From an uncultured Synergistia bacterium (lineage in GTDB: Bacteria > Eremiobacterota > SpSt-956 > JAKJGF01): DNA of 8,965 nucleotides. The stretch is taken from assembly GCA_937888925.1 (NCBI GenBank), contig CALARM010000857.1:1-8965 (forward strand), given 5' to 3'. The notes under the pieces are model-generated. The model saw nothing but the letters and a program-made list of their open reading frames with translations, was not told where the DNA came from and ran no database searches. Position 1 is the first letter of the stretch, and each line of letters starts with the position of its first letter. This document shows positions 1-6,849 of this stretch, piece by piece. A program made the translations under genes and the position numbers.

Positions 1-1796
1 TTCTTGATAAACTGGACTCAGTAGAAGAATATCTTCTGGAAAAAGAAGAACTCTGTGCAATCAGTAAACCTGAATTCAGAAATGTTATAATTTCTGCAAT
101 GGAGATTCTGGATAATATCCGTATAATTCTGGATGAAGCTGATGAATTGGATGGAGAAGCTCTGAAAATTGAAACAGGTAAATGGATTAGAATAGAACAT
201 TTTTTGAAAACCGAAACTGTTCCACCGGTACATAAAGTTACCCCTCCCGTTGCTCCCGGTCAATCTAAAATATCTCTTGGGAAAGAAATCATAAAAAATG
301 AGTCTCCCGGTAAGAATTTCTCCAACTTTATGGTGGCAAAGCCAGGTTTTGAAGTACATCCCGGTATGAAAGAAAAATTACCTTCAGTCCAATCACCTCA
401 AATTAAAGAAATAGAAGGTTTTTCCAGAGATATTAAAAAGTTTCTTTCAGGCCAGTTAGAGAAAGATATAGTCCTGGATAAAATGGAAACAGTAGAGGAA
501 AATCTTCTGGATATGGAAGAATTTGCAGTGAATTCCACTTTGAGAGGTGTTATCGTGGAAGCTCTGGAGGTGCTTGATAATATCCGTAATTTTGTTGATG
601 AATCCCCTTTCTTTGATGATGAAGAGTTTGGTTCTGAAATCGACAGATGGCTAAAACTTGAACATGCTCTTAAAAAGGAGCAGACCCCTCATACTGTGCC
701 TGAAAGAATAAATCATGACAGTAAAGACACTTATTCTGATATATTGAAAAAAGCTACTTCTTCTGAGGTTTCTTCAACAGATGAACTGTTAAAAAAAGTT
801 GAAGCCCAGCTTCAGCCTGAGAGGAAATTTATTTTATCCAGACCGGAATTTGAAGCCCATCCCGGGATGAAAGACAGGCTGCCTGTGGAGAAACATGAAG
901 CTATTTCTTCGGAAGATGAGAAAAATTCACCTTTATATATTTTTCTCCAGGTTCTCAAAAAATATATCTCCGGCTATGGCAATGTAAAAGATGTTACGAC
1001 TGTTCTGGAAGATACAAACAGTGAAATTGTAGGGCTCATACAGGACCTGGAACAGGAACTCGGTTCTGAAGATTATTCCAATGACAGCCTCTCAGGTTTT
1101 ACCAGTATGCTTGAAACTATTGAAGATATAGATAAAAGAGAATTTCTCATGTCTCCCGAAGAAAGGGAAAATAAAGAGAAATATTTGAAGATGCTGGAAG
1201 AAATACTGGATATTCTATCCTGTTTCGGAAAAACTATTAAAGAGAAATATCATATTGAAGACGTAAAATTACTTACAGAAGATCTTAAAGTATTAAATGT
1301 AACCCTCCTTTCTCTTCAACAATCTATTTTTCTTGTTCCTCAGGAAATAGATGAAGAGGAAGAACTTATAAAAAATATTGTAAAAGTGATAACAGAAGAT
1401 GATATACTCACCACAAACTATCTTGATATAAAAGACGGAGCTTTAAATTTTCTCAGGGGAGAGATAGATGAAGATGAACTCATAGATATTCTTGATGACA
1501 TGAAAGACATAATAGATGAAGCAAAAGAAGAATATGATGAAGAATATACCTATACAGACGGCTGGGCTCTTGAAAGCGCTACAGGTGATAAAATACTCAG
1601 GCAGGGTATAAAGGAATGGGAAGAAGCTCTGGATATTTTATATGACAGTTACGTGATAAAAGATGAACCTGCAATACACAGAGCTATAAACAAAGCCTAT
1701 GAAGCAAATAAAAAGCTTATTATAAACCAGAAACTTGAGGAATTTATAAATGATCAGGTAATGGCCAGAAGCGGTTACAGTATGGATTATTTCTAA
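1..1796 (+). CDS. Internally repeated acidic helical protein, unknown function (5' end outside window)
   Basis: The frame is open from base 3 to the TAA at 1794-1796, giving 597 residues with no stop. The ATG at 99 is therefore probably internal, since residues 1-32 before it align with the later repeat copy. The protein is rich in Glu, Asp, Lys, Leu and Ile and looks mostly helical, with Pro/Ser-rich linkers. Two clear repeat copies start at residues 1 and 158. Both carry an LDK..., a VEE.LL and a VLDNIR-like helix, ending in W(I/L)(R/K)(I/L)EH. Each is followed by a linker containing an FE.HPGMK..LP motif (HPGM at residues 119 and 286). Two weaker copies begin with FL.G-like motifs at residues 321 and 483. 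No membrane segment is visible in the part present, and the N-terminus is missing, so a signal peptide cannot be judged. I do not recognise the family. The pilin operon promoter starts 9 bases after the stop, so this gene is probably a separate transcription unit. A scaffold or interaction role is only a guess. Confidence 0.85.
   Translation, partial: LDKLDSVEEYLLEKEELCAISKPEFRNVIISAMEILDNIRIILDEADELDGEALKIETGKWIRIEHFLKTETVPPVHKVTPPVAPGQSKISLGKEIIKNESPGKNFSNFMVAKPGFEVHPGMKEKLPSVQSPQIKEIEGFSRDIKKFLSGQLEKDIVLDKMETVEENLLDMEEFAVNSTLRGVIVEALEVLDNIRNFVDESPFFDDEEFGSEIDRWLKLEHALKKEQTPHTVPERINHDSKDTYSDILKKATSSEVSSTDELLKKVEAQLQPERKFILSRPEFEAHPGMKDRLPVEKHEAISSEDEKNSPLYIFLQVLKKYISGYGNVKDVTTVLEDTNSEIVGLIQDLEQELGSEDYSNDSLSGFTSMLETIEDIDKREFLMSPEERENKEKYLKMLEEILDILSCFGKTIKEKYHIEDVKLLTEDLKVLNVTLLSLQQSIFLVPQEIDEEEELIKNIVKVITEDDILTTNYLDIKDGALNFLRGEIDEDELIDILDDMKDIIDEAKEEYDEEYTYTDGWALESATGDKILRQGIKEWEEALDILYDSYVIKDEPAIHRAINKAYEANKKLIINQKLEEFINDQVMARSGYSMDYF
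3..218 (+). repeat. Protein repeat unit A (first visible copy)
   Basis: Codes for 72 residues (1-72 of the visible protein) that align along their whole length with unit B at 474-683, with one two-residue gap. Shared landmarks are LDK at the start, VEE.LL, LDNIR in the middle and W...EH..K near the end. The DNA is also visibly similar, for example around 'gataatatccgta' in both copies, which points to duplication within the gene. The start of the copy may lie left of the window. Confidence 0.85.
474..683 (+). repeat. Protein repeat unit B
   Basis: Codes for residues 158-227, the second copy of the unit seen at 3-218. The starts are 471 bases (157 codons) apart, so the reading frame is kept. 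It is preceded by an FLSG helix at residue 147, which recurs as YISG at 321 and FLRG at 483. This marks two more diverged modules in the C-terminal half. Confidence 0.85.
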
Positions 1797-1804
1797 AGAA
1801 TACT

Positions 1805-1833
1805 TTGACTTTTTGTTTTAAAAATGTTATAAT
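1805..1833 (+). promoter_or_regulatory. Sigma70-type promoter of the minor pilin operon, extended -10
   Basis: The -35 element TTGACT is at 1805-1810 and a perfect -10 TATAAT at 1828-1833, separated by exactly 17 bases. A TG dinucleotide at 1825-1826 one base before the -10 makes it an extended -10 as well. Transcription would start near 1840 and leave a leader of about 60 bases before the ATG at 1903. It lies directly after the stop codon of the upstream repeat-protein gene, so the pilin genes need not depend on read-through. Confidence 0.8.
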
Positions 1834-1902
1834 ATTTTCTGTCTGGAATGAATTTTTTGCTGAAAATATAATTTTTATATCTACTTTTTTGAAAGGCATA
1901 GT

Positions 1903-2418
1903 ATGTTAAATAAAAGCAAAGGTTTCAGCCTGGTTGAAACAGTTATTTCAGTAGCCATTATGGGAATTGTAATTGTTACTGTTCTGGGTGTTTTCGTAGC
2001 AGGTAATAATGCCATAAAAAAAGGGAGGTATAGAACTGCAGGTGTAAATATTGCAGAAAAGAAAATAGCTGAAATTAGAAATCTTCTGATTACCTATCCT
2101 GATGTTAATACTGATATGAGAAGCAATATAAATTCCAGTACAATATCAGGTACGATTGATCATATCGAACCATCTTCCGGTCAGCTTATTGTATGGCATG
2201 ATCCTGCTGCTTCTATGACAGCTTTTGGTATATATGGACTTGAGAATATATCTACTACAGGGGATTATGAATTTGCGATTAAACTGGAAGATTATGTTGA
2301 CTCTTCAACTACTACCATATTTAATCTGAAACTGGTTACAGTTACAATTTACTGGATGGATCCCGTATCAGGAAGGCAGATGATCACAAAGATGAGCAGT
2401 TTAATAGCCAGAGAGTAA
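1903..2418 (+). CDS. PilV/GspI-like minor type IV prepilin
   Basis: A 171-residue protein with a classic class III signal. A short, positively charged leader (MLNKSKG) is followed by FSLVE, so prepilin peptidase should cut after Gly7 and leave Phe1 and Glu5 (Glu12 of the precursor) in the mature protein. A hydrophobic helix follows (about residues 8-33). The AEKKIAEIRN helix and the C-terminal V-T-V-T-I-Y-W strand followed by D..SGRQMITK are typical of PilV/GspI-type minor pilins. Such proteins are held in the inner membrane and join the tip complex that primes pilus assembly. The start is supported by GAAAGG at 1891-1896, six bases before the ATG. First gene of the operon, 117 bases ahead of the PilW-like gene. 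Assignment to PilV rather than another minor pilin rests on motifs and gene order. Confidence 0.85.
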   Translation: MLNKSKGFSLVETVISVAIMGIVIVTVLGVFVAGNNAIKKGRYRTAGVNIAEKKIAEIRNLLITYPDVNTDMRSNINSSTISGTIDHIEPSSGQLIVWHDPAASMTAFGIYGLENISTTGDYEFAIKLEDYVDSSTTTIFNLKLVTVTIYWMDPVSGRQMITKMSSLIARE

Positions 2419-2461
2419 TATTTTTACTTGTTGACCGGGTGACCTGTGGTGTAAAAAATCA

Positions 2462-2559
2462 TTTTGTTGAAACATTAAAGGATAATTATGAGGAATTCAG
2501 GAGTAACCCTTTTGTTGAAACATTAAAGGATAATTATGAGGAATTCAGGAGTAACCCTT
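2462..2559 (+). repeat. 48-base perfect tandem duplication over the pilW-like ribosome binding site and start
   Basis: Bases 2462-2509 are repeated exactly at 2510-2557, and the match runs two bases further (2510-2511 equal 2558-2559). Each copy contains AAAGGA, then ATGAGG and the first codons of the PilW-like prepilin. The period is 48, a multiple of three, so both ATGs (2488 and 2536) are in the same frame. The first copy is cut off by a TAA in the junction. Confidence 0.97.
2488..2526 (+). other. 12-codon upstream mini-ORF created by the duplication
   Basis: The first repeat copy has its own AAAGGA ribosome binding site (2477-2482) and ATG (2488). It reads MRNSGVTLLLKH and then TAA at 2524-2526. 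It begins with the same seven-codon leader and first mature residues as the downstream prepilin but loses the helix. Its stop codon overlaps the AAAGGA (2525-2530) that serves the real start at 2536, nine bases later. That arrangement suits translational re-initiation or competition for ribosomes. Whether it is translated is inference. Confidence 0.6.
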
Positions 2560-3243
2560 ATAGAATTATGTATTGTTATTGGTATATTTATGTTATTTCT
2601 CCTGGCTTTTTATGCCACTATGGATGTTGGTCTTAAAAGCTGGAAGATAGGAGAAGTTCGTTCAGATATTAAAACAACTGCAGAAACAGTAATGAAGAGG
2701 ATTACTACTGAACTTGGAAATGCAAATTCTGTTGCTATTAATGTTTTTACTCCTCCTGATCCGAATGATCCGAATGCTTATATTTGTTTTGAAACCCCTG
2801 TATATGACGGAGACGTCATGTCTGAGCCAAATACAGGCGATCTGCTCTGGCAGGGTCATGTCATATATTATACTCTTCCAGATGGCGGCGATCATGATTT
2901 TAATACAAAAATACTTTACAGAAGATATATACCGCATGAGACCGTGTATCCTTATAAATCTTCAGACAGAACAGTTGCCACTTTACTCGATAATATAAAT
3001 GGTAATCTGGATTCCGGTCTGTCAGGAACGGAAATGAGTCAGGGACAGGTTATAAGGAAAGTATGTACCAGGATATCCCATGTCACGTTTGTTCAGAACG
3101 GTTCTATAATCAATATAGAACTTGGTTTTGTAGAAAATTTTCGCAAGAGCAGAGATGCCAGGGTTTCTTTTTCTTCAAGCGGTACAGGGAATATCGGAAC
3201 AGACAGATATATCCTGAAAAATTCTGTAAAACCTCAAAATTAA
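2536..3243 (+). CDS. PilW/GspJ-like minor type IV prepilin
   Basis: A 235-residue protein that begins MRNSG followed by VTLIEL. Prepilin peptidase should cut after Gly5, leaving Val at mature position 1 instead of the usual Phe, with Glu5 intact (Glu10 of the precursor). A hydrophobic helix spans about residues 6-27. The helix TTAETVMKRITTELGNA resembles the region after the membrane helix in PilW/GspJ proteins, which sit in the minor pilin tip complex. A PPDPNDPN stretch lies near residues 73-80. AAAGGA at 2525-2530 precedes the ATG by five bases. No longer start is possible, because an in-frame TAA lies at 2524-2526. The next gene starts 36 bases downstream. The start region has been duplicated in tandem, so a nonfunctional copy of the leader precedes it. 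Confidence 0.85.
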   Translation: MRNSGVTLIELCIVIGIFMLFLLAFYATMDVGLKSWKIGEVRSDIKTTAETVMKRITTELGNANSVAINVFTPPDPNDPNAYICFETPVYDGDVMSEPNTGDLLWQGHVIYYTLPDGGDHDFNTKILYRRYIPHETVYPYKSSDRTVATLLDNINGNLDSGLSGTEMSQGQVIRKVCTRISHVTFVQNGSIINIELGFVENFRKSRDARVSFSSSGTGNIGTDRYILKNSVKPQN

Positions 3244-3265
3244 TAATTTCTTTATATAAATTTTC

Positions 3266-3282
3266 AGGAGTGATATGTTATG
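3266..3282 (+). promoter_or_regulatory. Ribosome binding site and start of first PilX-like gene
   Basis: AGGAG at 3266-3270 lies nine bases before the ATG at 3280. A nearer ATG at 3275 is followed at once by TTA and TGA, so it cannot be the start of the long protein. Confidence 0.75.
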
Positions 3283-5067
3283 AAGATTGAAAAAGGTATG
3301 ATGCTTGTTACGATACTTATGCTTACCTTCCTTCTGGTAATGCTTACTACTTCTATGATCTTTATTTCATCTCAAAGTCTTAATATTACAGGTCTGACAG
3401 AAAGAAAATCAAAAGCTCTTCAGTCAGCAGAAGCAGGTGTGGAATATGCACTCTATCAATTAAATAATGACCCTAACTCATTGCCGCCATTAAATATGGA
3501 ACAAAATATTGGTAATGGACAGAAATTTATCTTTCTTCCTTCATCAGGTATATATAGTTCCAGAAATAACCTGAGGAATAAATATGCCAGTGGTTCAACC
3601 CCGCCTTTTTGCGCAGAATTAATATGTAAAGGTATTAGTACAGAAGGAGCAAATAATACTGAATCTATTTTAAGAGCTATATTTACAAGGGATGATAGAG
3701 TAGATTACAGTGTTTGCTCTGATGGTAAGGTTTTCATAGAGCCATGGTTATCACCATTAGTTCCTACTAAATGCAGAGGTAAAAAACTAGATGAAGGTGG
3801 ACGTGTTCACTCGAATTCAACTATAAGAGTATATGGTGCAAATTTTGATATAGGTGATGGATTTCTTTCCTGCCCCAATCCAATAACTCAGGATAATTCT
3901 AACAGTAAGAAAAAAGAATATATTGTACCTGAAAAATTACCCGATATAAATGATGCAGATATAATAGAAATAATAAATAATGGTTATAATGATCCAAATT
4001 GTTTAAAAATAGATCCGAATAATCCCTTTTATCTTATAGGTTATTTTGAATATGACCCGAATACTTATGGCTGTATACCCCATTCAGCTTCTGCTTCTTA
4101 TAATTATGATATGTATTTCCATTCCGATCCATGGGAATATGTGTCTTCTTACAAACTTGGAATAGCTTCTTTTTATGAAGTAAGTGTCAATAGTTTCCTT
4201 TTAAAATATAAGAATTATTACTATATACCGGGTGAACCTCCTTATTTTCAGGAACCTGGCAATAGGAATAGAAATTTCTTTAATCAGTATTCTTCTATTA
4301 CTTTTCGAGAATATCCTTCCAGTGGTTCTGATACTGCTTTTAATAATGCTCTCAAAAATGAGATAGGTATGACTATGTCAAAAGATACCGATCCGAATAA
4401 TCCTGCTTTCAAGGTTATTACACTTCAAATGGAAAAAGATATTTATATGCCTTCTACCTGTGCTTTTTTTGAAACAGTCAGAATGCTTGAGGGCATTAAT
4501 CCCGTAATGCCTACTGCTATGAGAGATGCAAGGGTGGAATTGAATTTGAATAATCATGTAATTTATGTAAATGACGCTCTATGCCTTCAGGTGAGAGTCC
4601 GCGGAAAAGGTGCTATTGTATGTAACGGAACACTGGATTTTATAAATTCCAGTGATGTTGAAATGGTCGCTCTGGCTACGGAAAATGTTAGAATGTGCTG
4701 TCAGGAAACACCGGGAAAAATTGATAACGCCAATCCACCTCAGGCTGCATATAAAGGTGTTATATATGCCCTGAATAATGTATTGGTAGAACAGGCATGG
4801 TGGAATAACAATCATTATACTCTTCCTGATAAAATTTTGATAAAAGGTGCTATTGTGAGCAAAGATAAATATAATAATGACTGTACAGCGTCACCGCTGG
4901 CATGCAGGAATTATATTGAAGATAGTACGTCCGGTGTTTATATACATCCCTGTGATGTGAGAGGCGAGGTCGTGTTGATGAATGGTACTGACGGCATAGA
5001 TATACTTGCTGATTTAAGAAAAAATAATTTTGCCGTTAAAAAGATGTTCTGTCAGAAAATTAAATAA
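3280..5067 (+). CDS. Large PilX/GspK-like minor pilin, copy 1
   Basis: A 595-residue protein. Its N-terminus resembles the PilX N-terminal domain: a short leader MKIEKG, then a hydrophobic helix starting MMLVTILM (residues 7-29), then ALQSAEAGVEYALYQL at 46-61. Cleavage after Gly6 is expected. Mature position 5 is Thr, not Glu; PilX and GspK also lack Glu5, so this fits a tip pilin. The remaining roughly 500 residues are Asn- and Tyr-rich and look beta-rich. Landmarks shared with the next gene are RVHSN (175-179), DGF.SC (193-198), YLIGYFEYD (251-259), E.GMTMS (361-367), G.IYA.(D/N)N (493-500) and SG.Y (551-554). It is about three times the length of ordinary PilX, so the extra part is probably displayed outside the cell. 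It holds 16 Cys and five DPN motifs. Exact function of the large domain is unknown. Confidence 0.8.
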   Translation: MKIEKGMMLVTILMLTFLLVMLTTSMIFISSQSLNITGLTERKSKALQSAEAGVEYALYQLNNDPNSLPPLNMEQNIGNGQKFIFLPSSGIYSSRNNLRNKYASGSTPPFCAELICKGISTEGANNTESILRAIFTRDDRVDYSVCSDGKVFIEPWLSPLVPTKCRGKKLDEGGRVHSNSTIRVYGANFDIGDGFLSCPNPITQDNSNSKKKEYIVPEKLPDINDADIIEIINNGYNDPNCLKIDPNNPFYLIGYFEYDPNTYGCIPHSASASYNYDMYFHSDPWEYVSSYKLGIASFYEVSVNSFLLKYKNYYYIPGEPPYFQEPGNRNRNFFNQYSSITFREYPSSGSDTAFNNALKNEIGMTMSKDTDPNNPAFKVITLQMEKDIYMPSTCAFFETVRMLEGINPVMPTAMRDARVELNLNNHVIYVNDALCLQVRVRGKGAIVCNGTLDFINSSDVEMVALATENVRMCCQETPGKIDNANPPQAAYKGVIYALNNVLVEQAWWNNNHYTLPDKILIKGAIVSKDKYNNDCTASPLACRNYIEDSTSGVYIHPCDVRGEVVLMNGTDGIDILADLRKNNFAVKKMFCQKIK

Positions 5068-5079
5068 AATATTGAAAAC

Positions 5080-5094
5080 GGAGAAATAAATATG
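5080..5094 (+). promoter_or_regulatory. Ribosome binding site of second PilX-like gene
   Basis: GGAG at 5080-5083 lies eight bases before the ATG at 5092. Only 24 bases separate the stop of copy 1 from this start, with no terminator-like hairpin between, so the two are almost certainly co-transcribed. Confidence 0.7.
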
Positions 5095-6837
5095 TCTGGA
5101 TTTAAATTCTCAGAAAAAGGTATGATGCTTGTTACAATACTTATGCTTACCTTTCTTCTCGTAATGCTTACCACTTCCATGATATTTATTTCATCTCAAA
5201 ATCTCAATATTACAGGTCTGGAAGAACGTAAAGCGAAAGCTCTTCAGACAGCAGAAGCAGGGGTGGAATACGCTTTTTATCAATTATATGATACTACCTG
5301 GGGAACATCCATAACATCTAATATTACTGAAAATCTGGGGAATGACCAGAAATTTACCTTAGTCTTTAATCCGTCTGAACCATATCATTCCAGAAATAAT
5401 CTTATGAATAAAGATCCGAATGGCACTACTCCACCTTATTCTGCTGAAATAATATCCAGAGGAGACTATAGAGGAACGCAAAAGATTATCCGTGCCATAT
5501 TTGTAAGAGATGATATGGCAATAACTCCTTTATTATCAGGAGGAAGTATATATTTAGGAGCATGGGCCAATTCCCCGACGACAGCCATTTATAATATTAC
5601 CAGTAAAAATCTACAGGATCCGGGCCGTGTTCATTCCAATAAAAAGATAACTATCTACGGCAATGGCGGTACAGTAGTGAATTTGAACGATGGATTTATT
5701 TCATGTAAATCTACGGCACAAATTATCAGTGTAAGCGGGAATATAAAGAAAAAAGAGGGTACCTTACCGGTAAAAATTCCTGATATAGATATCGATACTA
5801 TAGTAGATTCACATGAGGCTTCCTCTCTCAGCCTGCCGACTGACACCTTTTATCTTATAGGCTATTTTGAATATGATGCAAATAGTCCTGCTTATTGTAT
5901 CCCTCATAATTCTCATGTATCTACTTTTACAGATCCTTTCGTTCACACTCCAACATACAAACTTGGAATAGTAGCTTTTAAGGAAAATGATTATAGCCAT
6001 TTTATAAGTAATTACGGAGATTTTTACTGTAATCCTTACCCGACAGCTCCTGGAGGTGCAAATAGAAATTTTTATAAACCTTCCTATGGGTATGATAGTA
6101 CTATGAGATTCTATGAATTTGGTACTTCCGATTTTTCTACTATTGAAAATGAACTGGGAATGACCATGTCCCCTCCGGACGGGAGCGGCAATATAATTCT
6201 TACCCTTAACCGTGATCTCTTTATACCTGCTACATCTACAAACGGATTTTTTGAAACATGTACAATTACTACTGTTGGCTACAGCGGTTATGGGACAATA
6301 TATTACCCCACACCTATGTCAGGAAGGAGAGTTAAGCTGAATTTGAACGGGCACAAAATCTATGGGGATAAACTTTATCTTGGAATAGGGCCATATGGAA
6401 CAAAGGCCGGTTCCGGGATTATTTCGAAGCAAACAGTTGATCTACTTCATTCCTATGATGTAAATATGATAATTCTTTCAGAGAAAAGCGTAAGGCTTGC
6501 CTATCAGGGAAAGTATGATAAGTCGAACTTCAGTTATAATGGCATAATATATGCCAGAGATAATATATCATTACAGGAAAACAATAATTGCGGCGGATAT
6601 ACCGATGAAACTCTTAATTTCAACGGTATGCTTGTAAGTAACCATAATACCGGTATTCAGACATCGCCTATGGCACACTATCCTTACATTCTTTTTCCGG
6701 ATTCCGGTATCTATTTAGAGCCTGTAGGTTCAAAGAACGTGAATATATCTTTTACTACTACCGGTTTTGATACTCTTGTATCTCTCAGAGGAAACGATTT
6801 TAAAATAAGAAAACACTTAAGTGAGATTATAAAGTGA
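5092..6837 (+). CDS. Large PilX/GspK-like minor pilin, copy 2 (tandem paralogue)
   Basis: A 581-residue paralogue of the preceding gene and the last gene of the operon. The leader is MSGFKFSEKG with cleavage expected after Gly10. The membrane helix (about 11-33) and PilX-type segment ALQTAEAGVEYAFYQL (50-65) follow. From the EKG before the cleavage site through Gln36 the protein is identical to copy 1, while the rest is diverged but alignable end to end. Matching landmarks are GRVHSN (178-183), DGFISC (200-205), FYLIGYFEYD (253-262), ELGMTMS (354-360), FFETC (386-390), GIIYARDN (484-491) and SGIY (538-541). It carries only 5 Cys against 16 in copy 1, and one DPN. Two PilX-type subunits side by side suggest either a tip with both or alternative tips. 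The stop is 12 bases from the convergent diguanylate cyclase gene. Confidence 0.8.
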   Translation: MSGFKFSEKGMMLVTILMLTFLLVMLTTSMIFISSQNLNITGLEERKAKALQTAEAGVEYAFYQLYDTTWGTSITSNITENLGNDQKFTLVFNPSEPYHSRNNLMNKDPNGTTPPYSAEIISRGDYRGTQKIIRAIFVRDDMAITPLLSGGSIYLGAWANSPTTAIYNITSKNLQDPGRVHSNKKITIYGNGGTVVNLNDGFISCKSTAQIISVSGNIKKKEGTLPVKIPDIDIDTIVDSHEASSLSLPTDTFYLIGYFEYDANSPAYCIPHNSHVSTFTDPFVHTPTYKLGIVAFKENDYSHFISNYGDFYCNPYPTAPGGANRNFYKPSYGYDSTMRFYEFGTSDFSTIENELGMTMSPPDGSGNIILTLNRDLFIPATSTNGFFETCTITTVGYSGYGTIYYPTPMSGRRVKLNLNGHKIYGDKLYLGIGPYGTKAGSGIISKQTVDLLHSYDVNMIILSEKSVRLAYQGKYDKSNFSYNGIIYARDNISLQENNNCGGYTDETLNFNGMLVSNHNTGIQTSPMAHYPYILFPDSGIYLEPVGSKNVNISFTTTGFDTLVSLRGNDFKIRKHLSEIIK

Positions 6838-6849
6838 GTTTCTAAAAAA

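Noticed and set aside
18..359. Minus-strand 113-residue ORF opposite the repeat protein
   Set aside because: It is antisense to a conserved internal repeat; the Phe- and Asn-rich product is what the reverse strand of Glu/Lys-rich AT-rich coding DNA gives.
1842..1861. TCTGG...TTTTGCT resembling a sigma54 promoter, which is common for pilin genes
   Set aside because: GG and GC are separated by 12 bases instead of the required 10, and a near-perfect sigma70 promoter lies just upstream.
1866..1880. Perfect inverted repeat ATATAA-TTT-TTATAT in the pilin leader
   Set aside because: All A/T, six pairs and a three-base loop; too weak to act as a terminator and expected by chance in such AT-rich DNA.
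2431..2459. TTGACC followed by an A-rich stretch as an internal promoter before the PilW-like gene
   Set aside because: No -10 hexamer of reasonable quality at 16-18 bases; only a TAAAAA at 15.
2524..2535. Possible frameshift or broken gene at the PilW-like start
   Set aside because: The second copy restores a full start with ribosome binding site, leader and mature N-terminus, so the gene itself is intact.
2439..2636. Plus-strand 65-residue ORF with a doubled 16-residue peptide
   Set aside because: It is kept open only because the 48-base duplication is a multiple of three, it overlaps the PilW-like start in another frame, and the PilW-like frame has clear prepilin features.
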